Positions 50,520-59,369 of a stretch of 64,000 nt of DNA are shown one piece after another. The notes beneath the pieces are model-generated. The model saw only the letters and a program-made list of their open reading frames with translations, searched no databases and was not told where the DNA came from. The first letter of the stretch is position 1. Every line of letters starts with the position of its first letter. The position numbers were made by a program, and so were the translations under genes. The stretch comes from Streptomyces sp. CB02414 (GTDB lineage Bacteria > Actinomycetota > Actinomycetes > Streptomycetales > Streptomycetaceae), in assembly GCF_001905385.1 (NCBI RefSeq), contig NZ_LIPF01000005.1, positions 434,001 to 498,000 on the forward strand, read 5' to 3'.

Positions 50520-50564
50520 GGAGCACGCGGACGCAACACGGGCCGCGCCGCGCACTGCCCGACA

Positions 50565-50830
50565 GGGCTGGGTCCGACCCGGCCCGGCCCGGCCAGGGCG
50601 CGGTTCGGCACGGCGTGGCTCGGCTCGGCCTCGCCCGGTCCGGACTCGGTCTGGCCAGGCAGGACACGGCGCGGCCAGGCACGGCGAGACACGGATGGCT
50701 CGGCCTTGCCCGATCCGGCTCGGTCTGGACAGGCACGGCACGGCTGGGCCTGGCCCGGCGCCGCTCGGCCCGCACGCCCGCCCCGTCACCGCACCCCGCC
50801 GCACCGCGCCGCATCGCACCGCGGCTCAGG
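50565..50830. repeat. Degenerate five-base repeat, consensus (A/C/T)CGGC
   Basis: About 260 bases are dominated by cggc, tcggc and acggc units in near-five-base register (for example cggcacggcgtggctcggct), with drift to ccagg and cacgg. Such low-complexity tracts can arise by slippage and may form hairpins. Confidence 0.65.
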
Positions 50831-51238
50831 CCCCCGCGCCGGGCTGCCGGCGGGCGCGGTCGGGGCGGGCGTCGGGGCCGCTGCCGGGGTCGGTCGAGAC
50901 GGCATGGCCACGGCCCTACGACAGGTCGTCGGCGCGGACACGCAACGCACCCGCAACGCGCCCGGCGGGACCGACACCGCCCCCACCCCGCCCCTGCCGC
51001 CGGGCCCGGCGGCAGCGCTCCCGCCCCCCTCGTGCGGCCCCTCCGAGCGCATCGCGCAGCCCGCCCGACCCCGAGGAGCCCCGCGCCTCCCGCCCACCCC
51101 GCCACCACCAGTGCCACCCCGCCCTGGGCACCCGCACAAACTCTCCACCCCCGGACTGGGACGCCGCAGCGACCCGGCCGGTAACCCCTGTACGGGCACC
51201 AGGGCCCGTGCTGTCGTGAGCTCCCCCCTTCAGCCGTC

Positions 51239-51260
51239 ACCGTGCCGGCCCCGGCACGGT
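51239..51260 (+). promoter_or_regulatory. Perfect hairpin beside the livF ribosome-binding site
   Basis: ACCGTGCCGG (51239-51248) and CCGGCACGGT (51251-51260) are exact complements. The stem ends three bases before AAGGAG (51264-51269), the ribosome-binding site of livF. It could stabilise the mRNA or act as an attenuator for the operon. Confidence 0.55.
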
Positions 51261-51274
51261 CCCAAGGAGCCGCG

Positions 51275-52084
51275 ATGCCCGCAGCACCACCGGACGGCGA
51301 GCCCGCGCTGCACGTCGAGAGCCTCGACGTGACGTACGGGCGCGCCCTGTCCGCCCTCCGTTCCGTGTCCCTGACCGTCCCGCACGGCGGTGTCGTCGCA
51401 CTGCTCGGTGCCAACGGCGCCGGCAAGACGACGCTGCTGCGGGCCGTGTCGGGCACGCTGCGCCTGCACCGCGGCGCGATCACGGCCGGCCGCGTCCGCT
51501 ACGGCGACACGGCGCTGGACGGGCGCGACCCCGTCGCCGCCGTACGCGCCGGAGTCGTCCAGGTGCCCGAGGGCAGGCGGGTGTTCGCCGGACTCAGCGT
51601 CGACGAGAACCTGCGGGCCGGGGGACTCGGCCTGAACCGGCGCGCCCCGGCCCAGGTCCGCGAAGCCCGGGAGCGGGTCTTCACCCTCTTCCCGCGGCTC
51701 GCCGAGCGCACCCGCCAGGCCGCCGGCCTGCTCTCCGGCGGGGAGCAGCAGATGCTGGCCATCGGCCGCGCCCTGATGGCCGCGCCCCGCATGCTCCTGC
51801 TGGACGAGCCCTCCCTCGGCCTCGCCCCGCTCATGGTCGACCGCATCGCCGAGGTGGTCCGCGAGATCAACGCCCAGGGCACCGCCGTACTCCTCGTCGA
51901 ACAGAACGCCGGCATGGCACTGTCCCTCGCCGAGCACGCCCACGTCCTCGAGGTCGGCGAGATCCGGCTGTCCGGTCCCGCCGCCGAACTCGCCCGGACG
52001 GACGCCGTACGCCGCCTCTACCTCGGTGAGGACACCGAGACCGCCGAGGCCGCGGACGACACCGACGGCAAGGGGGCCGCGTGA
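51275..52084 (+). CDS. livF: Branched-chain amino acid-type ABC transporter ATPase (LivF-like)
   Basis: This 269-residue ATPase has Walker A GANGAGKTT, signature LLSGGEQQMLAIGRAL, Walker B MLLLDEPSLGLAP and the Pro-Glu-Gly-Arg-Arg motif VPEGRRVFAGLSVDENLR that marks LivF. It is the first gene of a five-gene operon, starting at ATG 51275 with AAGGAG. It powers uptake together with the LivG-like ATPase. The substrate class may be branched-chain amino acids, but urea or amide transporters share this architecture. Confidence 0.92.
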   Translation: MPAAPPDGEPALHVESLDVTYGRALSALRSVSLTVPHGGVVALLGANGAGKTTLLRAVSGTLRLHRGAITAGRVRYGDTALDGRDPVAAVRAGVVQVPEGRRVFAGLSVDENLRAGGLGLNRRAPAQVREARERVFTLFPRLAERTRQAAGLLSGGEQQMLAIGRALMAAPRMLLLDEPSLGLAPLMVDRIAEVVREINAQGTAVLLVEQNAGMALSLAEHAHVLEVGEIRLSGPAAELARTDAVRRLYLGEDTETAEAADDTDGKGAA

Positions 52085-52881
52085 CCACCCGCACCGCCGC
52101 GCCACCGGCGCTCGAGGTCCGCGACGTGACCGTGCGCTTCGCCGGACTCGTCGCCCTCGACGACGTCTCCTTCACCGTCGCCCCGGGCACCGTGCACGCC
52201 GTCATCGGTCCCAACGGCGCGGGCAAGTCCACCTGTTTCAACGTCCTGTCGGGCCTGTACCGGCCCAGCGCCGGCACCGTTCGCCTCGGCGAGGCCGACC
52301 TGACCCGGCTCGCCCCGCACCGGATCGCCGCCCTCGGCGTGGCCCGTACCTTCCAGAACATCGTCACCACCCAGGGCACCGTCGCCGACAACCTGATGCT
52401 CGGCCGCCACGCCCTGTCCCGCGCCGGTTTCGCCGCCAGCGCCCTGCGCCTGCCCAGCGCCGTGCGCGAACAGCGCGCCCACCTCGCCAAGGCCCGCGAG
52501 ATCGCCGAACTCGCCGGCCTCGGCGCCCACTTCGACTCGCCCGTGTCCCTGCTGTCGTACGGCGACCGCAAGCGCGTCGAACTCGCCCGTGCCCTCTGTC
52601 TGGAGCCCCGTGTACTGCTGCTCGACGAACCGGTGGCCGGCATGAACGCCGCCGAACGCGTCCGGATGACCGAGGTCGTCCGGGAGATCCGCGCCGAACT
52701 CGGCCTGTCCCTCGTGCTGGTCGAGCACGACATGGGCCTGGTCATGCGCCTCGCCGACGAGGTCACCGTCCTCGACTTCGGCAAGGCCATCGCCCACGGC
52801 ACCCCCGACGAGGTCCGGCGCGACCCCGAGGTGCTGCGCGCCTACCTCGGCACCGGCGCAACCGGGGAGGACGCGGCATGA
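52081..52881 (+). CDS. livG: Branched-chain amino acid-type ABC transporter ATPase (LivG-like)
   Basis: This 266-residue ATPase has Walker A GPNGAGKST, RTFQNI after the Q-loop, a variant signature LLSYGDRKRVELARAL and Walker B VLLLDEPVAGMN. The LSYG signature and the MNAAE stretch are typical of LivG. The GTG at 52081 overlaps the livF stop by four bases (GTGA), a sign of coupled translation. Confidence 0.92.
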   Translation: MTTRTAAPPALEVRDVTVRFAGLVALDDVSFTVAPGTVHAVIGPNGAGKSTCFNVLSGLYRPSAGTVRLGEADLTRLAPHRIAALGVARTFQNIVTTQGTVADNLMLGRHALSRAGFAASALRLPSAVREQRAHLAKAREIAELAGLGAHFDSPVSLLSYGDRKRVELARALCLEPRVLLLDEPVAGMNAAERVRMTEVVREIRAELGLSLVLVEHDMGLVMRLADEVTVLDFGKAIAHGTPDEVRRDPEVLRAYLGTGATGEDAA

Positions 52882-53777
52882 CCGGCTTCCTCGACGCCCT
52901 CCTCAACGGCCTGTCCCTGGGCTCCGTCTACGCCCTGATCGCCCTCGGCTTCGTCACCATCTTCAAAGCCTCCGGCGTCCTGAGTTTCACCCACGGCTCG
53001 CTGCTGCTGCTTGGCGGCTACCTCGTCGCCGTACTCCACGACGACCTCGGTTTCGCCGGGGCGCTGGCCCTCGCCGTCGTCGTGACGGCCGCCGTGGCGG
53101 GCGCGCTGGACCGGCTGGTGCTGCAGCGGGTCGGCGGCACCGACCCGCACGCCGCCCACGTGCAGACCATCGTCACCATCGGCATCGACATCATCCTGGT
53201 GACCGACCTGGCCCGGCGGATCGGCGGCGACCTGCTGCCGCTCGGCGACCCCTGGGGCAACGCGGTGACCGACCTCGGCCCGGTGACGGTCGCCGACAGC
53301 CGCATCGCCGCGATCCTGGTGTCCGCCGCGGCCATCGGCGGCGCCTTCGCCCTCTTCCGGTTCACTCCCTGGGGCCTGTCGCTGCGCGCGGCGGCCGAGG
53401 ACGGCGAGGCCGCCGCCCTCATGGGCGTACGGCTGACCCGCGTACGCACCGCCGCCTGGTGCCTGGCCGGCGGACTCGCCGCGCTCGCCGCGGTCTTCCT
53501 GGTCGCCTTCCCGGCGCCGGGACTGGAACGCACCACCGGACAGATCGCCCTCAAGGCCTTCCCGGCCGCCATCCTGGGCGGCATGGCCTCCCCGGTCGGC
53601 GCCCTGGTCGGCAGCATGCTGATCGGCCTCACCGAGGCCTTCGTCGCCGGCTACCAGTCCGACCTGCACATCCTCGGCGAGGGCTTCGGCGACGTCGCCC
53701 CGTACGCCGTCATGGTGCTGGTCCTCCTGGTGCGCCCCGCCGGGCTCTTCGCGGCGAAGGGAGCAGCCCGTGTCTGA
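52878..53777 (+). CDS. livH: Branched-chain amino acid-type ABC transporter permease (LivH-like)
   Basis: This 299-residue membrane permease has about eight helices. Family landmarks are NGLSLGSVYALIALGFVTIFKASGVLSFTHGS and RAAAEDGEAAALMGVRLTRV (EAA-like loop), with the C-terminal GGMASPVGALVGSMLIGLTE. The ATG at 52878 overlaps the livG stop (ATGA). It forms the pore with the LivM-like partner. Confidence 0.91.
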   Translation: MTGFLDALLNGLSLGSVYALIALGFVTIFKASGVLSFTHGSLLLLGGYLVAVLHDDLGFAGALALAVVVTAAVAGALDRLVLQRVGGTDPHAAHVQTIVTIGIDIILVTDLARRIGGDLLPLGDPWGNAVTDLGPVTVADSRIAAILVSAAAIGGAFALFRFTPWGLSLRAAAEDGEAAALMGVRLTRVRTAAWCLAGGLAALAAVFLVAFPAPGLERTTGQIALKAFPAAILGGMASPVGALVGSMLIGLTEAFVAGYQSDLHILGEGFGDVAPYAVMVLVLLVRPAGLFAAKGAARV

Positions 53778-54951
53778 CCGCCGCAAGCCGAACAGCCTTC
53801 TCGACGGCCGCCTCCTCAAGCCCGGCAGGCTCCTGCTCGCCGCGCTCCTCCTGTGCGCCCTGCCCTTCTACCTGGACGCCTTCTGGCTGCGCATCGGCCT
53901 GTTCTCCATGGCCGCGGCCATCGGCGCCGTCGGCCTCAGCCTGCTCAGCGGCACCGCGGGCCAGCTCTCCCTCGGGCACGCCTTCTTCCTGGCCGTCGGC
54001 GCCTACGGCTACGTATGGCTGGCGGGCGAGCCCGGGCCGGGACTGCCGCCCCTCCTCGCCGCCGTCCTCGCCGTACTGCTCGCCGGGGCCGCGGGCGGCC
54101 TGTTCAGTCCCGTCGCCGGCCGGGTCAAGGGCGTCTACCTTGGGGTGGCCACCCTCGCCCTGGTCTTCCTCGGCCACCACGTCCTGCTCACCGCGGACTC
54201 CGTCACCGGCGGCTTCAACGGACGGTCGGTGCCGCCGCTGGAGATCGGCGGCTTCGCCTTCGCCGAGTCGGACCCCGAACTGACGGTCCTGGGCGTGCCG
54301 TTCGGAGCCGAGGAACGGCTCTGGTACCTGGGTCTCGCCCTGTTCGCCCTCACCTGGTACACCGCGCGCGGAGTCCTGCGCGGGCGGCCGGGGCGCGCCC
54401 TGTCCGCGCTGCGCGACAGCGAGACCGCGGCGTCCGTGATGGGCGTGCCCGTGGCGCGGTACCGCTCGGCGGCGTTCGTCGTCTCCTCGATGTACGCGGG
54501 CCTCGCCGGCGTCCTGCTCGCGCTCTCCTTCCGCCGTGTCGTGCCCGACTACTTCTCACTCCTCCTCTCCGTCGACTACCTCGCCATGATCGTCATCGGT
54601 GGTCTCGGCTCGGTGGCCGGCGCCACCGCCGGAGCCGTCTTCGTCACCGCCCTGCCGCTGCTGATGACGCGCTACGCCGACCAGTTGCCGCTGGTGGCGA
54701 CGCCGGGCTCCGGCGACGGCTCGATCGGCCCGACCGAGGCCGCCCGCTACCTGTACGGCGCCGCGATCGTCGTCATCCTGCTCTACGCCCCCGACGGCCT
54801 GCACGGACTGGCCCGCCGGACCCGCGCCCGCCTGCGCCGCCGACCGTCCGGTCCCCCCTCCGCCACCACGGAAGCCACCGGAGACGCCGCGGCCACCGAG
54901 ACCTCCGCGACCACAGCAACATCCGCACGAGCCAAGGAGCACACCCCGTGA
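53770..54951 (+). CDS. livM: Branched-chain amino acid-type ABC transporter permease (LivM-like)
   Basis: This 393-residue permease has about nine helices. LivM landmarks are GLSLLSGTAGQLSLGHAFFLAVGAYGYV, ALRDSETAASVMGVPVARYRSAAFVVSS and IVIGGLGSVAGATAGA. A longer than usual Thr/Ala-rich tail (about 365-393) ends the protein. The GTG at 53770 overlaps livH by eight bases. Confidence 0.91.
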   Translation: MSDRRKPNSLLDGRLLKPGRLLLAALLLCALPFYLDAFWLRIGLFSMAAAIGAVGLSLLSGTAGQLSLGHAFFLAVGAYGYVWLAGEPGPGLPPLLAAVLAVLLAGAAGGLFSPVAGRVKGVYLGVATLALVFLGHHVLLTADSVTGGFNGRSVPPLEIGGFAFAESDPELTVLGVPFGAEERLWYLGLALFALTWYTARGVLRGRPGRALSALRDSETAASVMGVPVARYRSAAFVVSSMYAGLAGVLLALSFRRVVPDYFSLLLSVDYLAMIVIGGLGSVAGATAGAVFVTALPLLMTRYADQLPLVATPGSGDGSIGPTEAARYLYGAAIVVILLYAPDGLHGLARRTRARLRRRPSGPPSATTEATGDAAATETSATTATSARAKEHTP

Positions 54952-56228
54952 ACGTCACGCACCCGAGGCCCCGCGCCACCCGGACCGCCGCCCTGGCCGC
55001 GGCACTGGCCGCCGTGCTGCTCGCGGGCACCGCATGCAGCTCCAAGGCGGAGGGCGGAGGCACCGACGAAGCCGCCGACGGCGTCAAGGCCGGCCCCGGA
55101 GTCAGCGAGAAGGCCATCAGGCTCGGCGCGCTGACCGACCTCACCGGCCCCTACGCCACCCTCGGCAAGTCCATCGTGCAGGCCCAGCAGATGTGGGCCG
55201 ACGAGACCAACGCGGCGGGCGGCATCTGCGGACGCGAGGTCGAGATCGTCGTCAAGGACCACGGCTACGACGTGCAGAAGGCGGTGACCGCCTACGCCGA
55301 CATCTCCCCGGACGTGGTGGCCCTGCCCCAGGTCATCGGCTCACCGGTGGTCGCGGCGCTGCTCGACGACATCGAGCGGGACAGCATGCTGACCTTCCCG
55401 CAGGCCTGGGCCGCCTCCCTGCTCGGCAAGGACGCCGTCCAGGTCCTCGGCACCACCTACGACCTCGACATGATCGCGGCCGTCGACTTCCTGACCCGTA
55501 CCAAGAAGATCGCCAAGGGCGACACGATCGGCCACGTGTACTTCGAGGGCGACTACGGCGCCAACGCGCTGGAGGGTTCCGAGTGGGCCGCCGAGCAGGC
55601 CGGGATGAAGGTGGTCGGACAGAAGATCAAGGCGACGGACACCGACCTGACCGCGCAGGTCTCCGCACTGAGCAACGCCGGGGTGAAGGCCGTCCTGATC
55701 AGCGCGGGTCCCGCCCAGACCGCGTCCCTCGCCGGAGTCGCCGCCGCCCGGGGCCTGAAGGTGCCCATCGTCTCCAGCGCTCCCGGATACTCCCCGCAGC
55801 TGATGAAGACCCCCGCGGCGCCGGCCCTGGAGGCCATGGTCCACGTCGTCAGCGCCGCACCCGCGGTCAGCTCCGGCCTGCCGGGCGTCAAGAAGATGGT
55901 CGCCTCCTACACCGAGAAGTACCCCGGCGAGCCGGTCGACTCCGGCGTGCTCTCCGGCTACAACGCCGCCCAGCTGATCGGCGCCGACCTGAAGAAGGCC
56001 TGTGAGGGCGGCAGCCTGACCCGCGAGGCCGTGGTGAAGGCACACCGCTCGCAGAAGAACGCGGACACCGGCCTCGGCACCCCGCAGAACTTCACCTTCG
56101 TGACCGAGCCGGCCAGCCGGTCCACCTACGTGCTCAAGCCCGACGCCAAGGCGGTCGGCGGCCTGGTCGGCGTGGAGGACGCCCACAAGGCGCCCGGCGT
56201 CGACGCGTACCTGGCCGCGCGCGGCTGA
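54948..56228 (+). CDS. livK: Branched-chain amino acid-type ABC transporter substrate-binding lipoprotein (LivK-like)
   Basis: This 426-residue periplasmic-binding-fold lipoprotein has a signal sequence (RTAALAAALAAVLLAGTACSS) with the lipid-attached Cys at about 30; the residue at -3 is Gly rather than Leu, which is atypical. The type I binding fold follows (IRLGALTDLTGPYATLGKSIVQAQQMWADETNAAGGICGREVEIVVKD). The pocket residues do not reveal the ligand; the family includes leucine, amide and aromatic acid binders. GTG at 54948 overlaps livM (GTGA) and has AAGGAG upstream. Confidence 0.91.
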   Translation: MNVTHPRPRATRTAALAAALAAVLLAGTACSSKAEGGGTDEAADGVKAGPGVSEKAIRLGALTDLTGPYATLGKSIVQAQQMWADETNAAGGICGREVEIVVKDHGYDVQKAVTAYADISPDVVALPQVIGSPVVAALLDDIERDSMLTFPQAWAASLLGKDAVQVLGTTYDLDMIAAVDFLTRTKKIAKGDTIGHVYFEGDYGANALEGSEWAAEQAGMKVVGQKIKATDTDLTAQVSALSNAGVKAVLISAGPAQTASLAGVAAARGLKVPIVSSAPGYSPQLMKTPAAPALEAMVHVVSAAPAVSSGLPGVKKMVASYTEKYPGEPVDSGVLSGYNAAQLIGADLKKACEGGSLTREAVVKAHRSQKNADTGLGTPQNFTFVTEPASRSTYVLKPDAKAVGGLVGVEDAHKAPGVDAYLAARG

Positions 56229-56375
56229 CCGCAGTGAGTGGCCGTCAACTCGCCTGCCCGGCAGACGCTTTGGCGGCCGCTCGGTCCGCGTACTGGTTTC
56301 CCTGACCACCGGGTCTCTAGGATGTACTCTCTGTCATGCCAGTCCAGTTGGCGCCCGTACGGAGCTGGGGGAACG

Positions 56376-57194
56376 ATGCAAGCCGACAAGCAGCTGTCCA
56401 CGGAGATCGACGCCAACGTGCCCACGGCCGCACGTATGTACGACTATTATCTGGGCGGCAAGGACAACTACGCGGCCGACCGTGCGGCGGTCGGTGAACT
56501 CGACAAGGTCGTCCCCAGCACCCGCCGGCTGGCCCTGAACAACCGGCGCTTCCTGCAGCGGGTCGTCAGGACCCTCGCCGAGGACTACGGCATCCGCCAG
56601 TTCCTGGACCACGGTTCCGGCCTGCCCACGCAGGACAACGTGCACCAGGTCGCCCAGCGCATCGACCCCGAGTCCCGCGTCGTCTACGTCGACAACGACC
56701 CGATGGTGCTGGTCCACGGCCGTGCGCTGCTGGACCAGAACGACCGGACCGCCGTCATCCACGCCGACATGCGCTCGACCGAGGAGATCTTCTCCCACCC
56801 GGACACCCAGCGCCTGATCGACTTCTCGCAGCCGGTCGCCGTGCTGTTCAACTCGGTCTTCCACTGCATCCCGGACAGCGACACCGACGGCCCGATGTCG
56901 GTCGTCCGCCGCGTCACCGAGCGGCTCGTGCCCGGGAGCTACGCGGTGATGTGCCAGCTGGTCAGCGAAGACGCCGAAGTGCGGAAGTTCGTCACGGACT
57001 TCATGGACCAGGCGACGCAGGGGCACTGGGGCCGGGTCCGCGAGCCGAAGGACGTCGAGGCGCTCTTCGCAGGCATGGACATCCTGGAACCGGGCCTGGT
57101 GGAGGTCTCCACCTGGCGTCCGGACACCGATGTGGCTCCCCGTCAGCTCACCGACGAGTGGATCGAGTTCGGCGGACTGGGCCGCCTCCGCTAG
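56376..57194 (+). CDS. SAM-dependent methyltransferase (DUF574 / Methyltransf_19 type)
   Basis: This 272-residue protein is of the actinobacterial DUF574 group, with the sequence MYDYYLGGKDNYAADRAAV near the N terminus, a Rossmann motif FLDHGSGLPT in place of the usual glycine-rich loop, and VVYVDNDPMVLVHGRALL. The methyl acceptor is unknown. The ATG at 56376 has GGGGGAA upstream. It converges on the XRE regulator gene; a terminator hairpin lies between. Confidence 0.87.
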   Translation: MQADKQLSTEIDANVPTAARMYDYYLGGKDNYAADRAAVGELDKVVPSTRRLALNNRRFLQRVVRTLAEDYGIRQFLDHGSGLPTQDNVHQVAQRIDPESRVVYVDNDPMVLVHGRALLDQNDRTAVIHADMRSTEEIFSHPDTQRLIDFSQPVAVLFNSVFHCIPDSDTDGPMSVVRRVTERLVPGSYAVMCQLVSEDAEVRKFVTDFMDQATQGHWGRVREPKDVEALFAGMDILEPGLVEVSTWRPDTDVAPRQLTDEWIEFGGLGRLR

Positions 57195-57209
57195 CGGACG
57201 ACGTGGATG

Positions 57210-57235
57210 AGGGCCGCGCGAGGCCGCGCGGCCCT
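57210..57235. terminator. Perfect 11-bp hairpin between convergent genes
   Basis: AGGGCCGCGCG (57210-57220) and CGCGCGGCCCT (57225-57235) are exact complements around AGGC. It lies between the methyltransferase stop (57194) and the XRE regulator stop (57277) and can serve both. Confidence 0.8.
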
Positions 57236-57276
57236 GCTTCTCGCGGTGGCCGGTCAATCACCGACGGCCGCGTCGG

Positions 57277-58200
57277 CTACTTCCCGGGGTAGCGCTGCGC
57301 CATCGTCGAGCGCAGCAGCTCGAGCGACCCGCGCGGAGTCAGCGCCTCGTCGGCCAGCCGGTCCAGCGCGACCCGGTACTCCTCGGTCTCGTCGCGGTCC
57401 TCGAGGAAGTTGGCGCTCCTGATGTGCTCCAGGTACACCACGTCGGGCAGGTCGGCGCCGCCGAAACGCAGATAGGTGACCGGGATCGCGGGCGCCGAAG
57501 CGTTCGTGACGTCCAGCGGCACGATCTGGAGCGTCACATGGGGCTCCTCCGCCACCTTGACGAGATGCTCCAGCTGCTCGCGCATGACCTCGCGGCTGCC
57601 CAGCACGCGCAGCAGCACGGACTCGTCGATGATCGCCCACAGCTGCGGGGCGTCCTTGCGGTGCAGCAGCTCCGCGCGGCGCATGCGCAGCTCCACCCGT
57701 CGCCGGACCTCGCCCTCGGGCGCGTTGGGCAGGCCTCGCTCGACCACGGCACGGGTGTAGTCCGGCGTCTGGAGCAGGCCGGGAACGTACTGGATCTCGA
57801 AGGTCCGGATGGTCGCCGCGGCCTCCTGGAGGCCGACCAGACGGTCGAACCACTCGGGCATCAGACGCTTGTCGTACCGCTGCCACCAGCCCGGCTCACC
57901 GGCGCGTCGGAGCAGTTTGAGCAGGACCGAGGCCTCGTACGTGTCGGTGCCGTACCGGTCCAGCAGCGCGCGGACGTCTTTCTCCGCCGGGGGCCTGCGG
58001 CCCTTGCCCGACTCGATGCGCGAGAGCTTCGCCGCGCTGAAACCCAGCTCGCGTGCCGCCTGCTCCTGGGAGAGGCCGGCGTCCTCACGGAAGCCCGCCA
58101 GCTGAACGCCGACGAGCATCTTCAGCAGAGTGGGAGCCGGCTCGGCCCGGTCCAGATAAGGTTCGAGACGGGAGATGCGAGGCGACGCGGCGGCGGACAT
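57277..58200 (-). CDS. XRE family regulator with DUF5753 (WhiJ-like)
   Basis: This 307-residue regulator has an N-terminal helix-turn-helix (about 35-90: LAGFREDAGLSQEQAARELGFSAAKLSRIESGK) and a C-terminal DUF5753 domain (about 105-290, RTFEIQYVPGLLQTPDYTRAVVERGL, LQIVPLDV). Proteins of this type pair with a small DUF397 protein, as in the WhiJ and AbaA systems of Streptomyces coelicolor, and modulate development or antibiotic production. Its DUF397 partner lies upstream on the same strand. The ATG at 58200 follows GGGAG. Confidence 0.91.
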   Translation of the reverse strand: MSAAASPRISRLEPYLDRAEPAPTLLKMLVGVQLAGFREDAGLSQEQAARELGFSAAKLSRIESGKGRRPPAEKDVRALLDRYGTDTYEASVLLKLLRRAGEPGWWQRYDKRLMPEWFDRLVGLQEAAATIRTFEIQYVPGLLQTPDYTRAVVERGLPNAPEGEVRRRVELRMRRAELLHRKDAPQLWAIIDESVLLRVLGSREVMREQLEHLVKVAEEPHVTLQIVPLDVTNASAPAIPVTYLRFGGADLPDVVYLEHIRSANFLEDRDETEEYRVALDRLADEALTPRGSLELLRSTMAQRYPGK

Positions 58201-58355
58201 CCTGACTCCCAGCAGACCGGCAGACTTGAGAAACCACACTATCTCATCCTGCCTATGCCTACCGCATCCGCCCGTGGAAATCGGGTAGTTGGCCTCCGCT
58301 TGGGCAAAGGCACCCGCCGCCCCCGCGGCACGCGTCGCCGTGATCGCGGCCCGCC

Positions 58356-58583
58356 TCACAGCAGGTGGTCGAACTCGCCCTCCTTCGCCCCGGCCAGGAA
58401 GGCGGCGACCTCGGCGGGGGTGTAGACGAGCGCGGGGCCGTCGGGATCGCGGGAGTTGCGCATCGCGATGCCGCCGTCCACCAGGGCGACCTCGACGCAG
58501 TTGCCCTCGGCGTTGCTGTGCCGACTCTTCTTCCAGCAGGCTTCCAACGAGCTGGCCTGCACTCCGTTGCGCACTGGTGGCAC
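58356..58583 (-). CDS. DUF397 small protein
   Basis: This 75-residue protein has the DUF397 signature SSLEACWKKSRHSNAEGNCVEVALVDGGIAMRNSRDPDGPALVYTPAEVAAFLAGAKEGEFD. These small proteins work next to an XRE-DUF5753 regulator, in the WhiJ case by relieving its repression. The GTG at 58583 has GGAGA upstream. It lies between the XRE gene and the divergent HATPase gene. Confidence 0.9.
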   Translation of the reverse strand: MPPVRNGVQASSLEACWKKSRHSNAEGNCVEVALVDGGIAMRNSRDPDGPALVYTPAEVAAFLAGAKEGEFDHLL

Positions 58584-58668
58584 CGCGGTCTCCTTGCCGT
58601 TCGGGGGAGCGGACCGGGCCTCTTCGGTGCCCGTGCGCCCCCATCCGATTTTTTTCACGCAATTTCCC

Positions 58669-58704
58669 GTGCAATTGCACGCGAGCGCTGTCAGCGTGGA
58701 TAAT
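58669..58704 (+). promoter_or_regulatory. Sigma-70-type promoter overlapping palindrome GTGCAATTGCAC
   Basis: TTGCAC (58675-58680) and GATAAT (58699-58704) are spaced 18 bases apart, close to the housekeeping sigma consensus, and point rightwards to the HATPase gene. The -35 hexamer is the right half of a perfect 12-base palindrome at 58669-58680. A related CGCAATT lies about ten bases to the left. The XRE regulator is the likely binder. Confidence 0.65.
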
Positions 58705-58763
58705 AGCCGTGGCGTCAACCCCCCGGTCGACGCCCCGTTCTGACGTTGCATCAGGGAGATGCC

Positions 58764-59342
58764 GTGTCGTCACCTGCGCATTTAAGGCTCCGGCCGTCCG
58801 GCGAACCCGCGTCGGAGGCAGGTGTGGCGAGCCGGTTCGGCGGGCTGCCGCACACGGCGGAGCCGGCCGTCGGCCGGGATCCGTGGCCGTTCGCCGCTCC
58901 CGACGCCAGGTCGCGCGTGCGGGACGGCAGTCCGGACTCCGCGGTGCTGCGGATCGCCTGCAGCGCGGAGGGCTTCGCCCGCGCCCGGGTCTTCACCCGG
59001 GAGACGCTCGGCGGCTGGTCCCTGGACCGGCACGCCGACGACGCCGTCCTCGTGATCACGGAGCTCGCCTCCAACGCCGTGGCCCACGCGGTGCCGTCCG
59101 CCGCGGCCGGTGCGCCGGAGGTCAGGCTGGGACTCGCCCTGGGCCCCGGTCACCTGATGCTGACCGTCTCCGACCCGGGCGGCAACGAACCCGTGCGCAC
59201 CCCGTCCGACGGCTCCGCACTGCGCGAGCACGGACGCGGCCTGTGCATCGTCGACGCCCTGGCCGACGACTGGGGCTGGACCCCGAGGCCGCCGGCGGGC
59301 AAGACCGTCTGGGCCACCCTGACGACCCGCCCCCTCACCTGA
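58764..59342 (+). CDS. RsbW-like ATP-binding protein (HATPase anti-sigma/regulatory)
   Basis: This 192-residue protein has the HATPase_c domain in its C-terminal half: N-box ITELASNAVAHAVPSA, D-box SDPGGNEP and G-box EHGRGLCIVDALADDWGW. The N-terminal 60 residues are Arg/Pro-rich. Such proteins commonly accompany XRE/DUF397 pairs in Streptomyces and may act as kinases of anti-sigma antagonists or as partners of the XRE regulator. The start is GTG 58764 with GGGAG. It is followed 27 bases later by a HEAT-like protein gene. Confidence 0.88.
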   Translation: MSSPAHLRLRPSGEPASEAGVASRFGGLPHTAEPAVGRDPWPFAAPDARSRVRDGSPDSAVLRIACSAEGFARARVFTRETLGGWSLDRHADDAVLVITELASNAVAHAVPSAAAGAPEVRLGLALGPGHLMLTVSDPGGNEPVRTPSDGSALREHGRGLCIVDALADDWGWTPRPPAGKTVWATLTTRPLT

Positions 59343-59369
59343 CCCGACTGCCGCGGAGGGCCCCACACC

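Larger units (their letters stand above)
50520..51274. other. 755-base intergenic region with pentanucleotide-like repeats
   Basis: No gene is supported; open frames here are long only because the DNA is so GC-rich. The first half carries the degenerate repeat (about 50565-50830), and the second half is Pro/Ala-coding-like in several frames without a start site. The 3' end holds hairpins at about 51192-51210 and 51239-51260, next to the livF ribosome-binding site. Confidence 0.6.

Noticed and set aside
50706..51332. Overlapping open frames in the repeat-rich intergenic region
   Set aside because: They arise from low-complexity GC-rich repeats, have no credible start and contain no domain.
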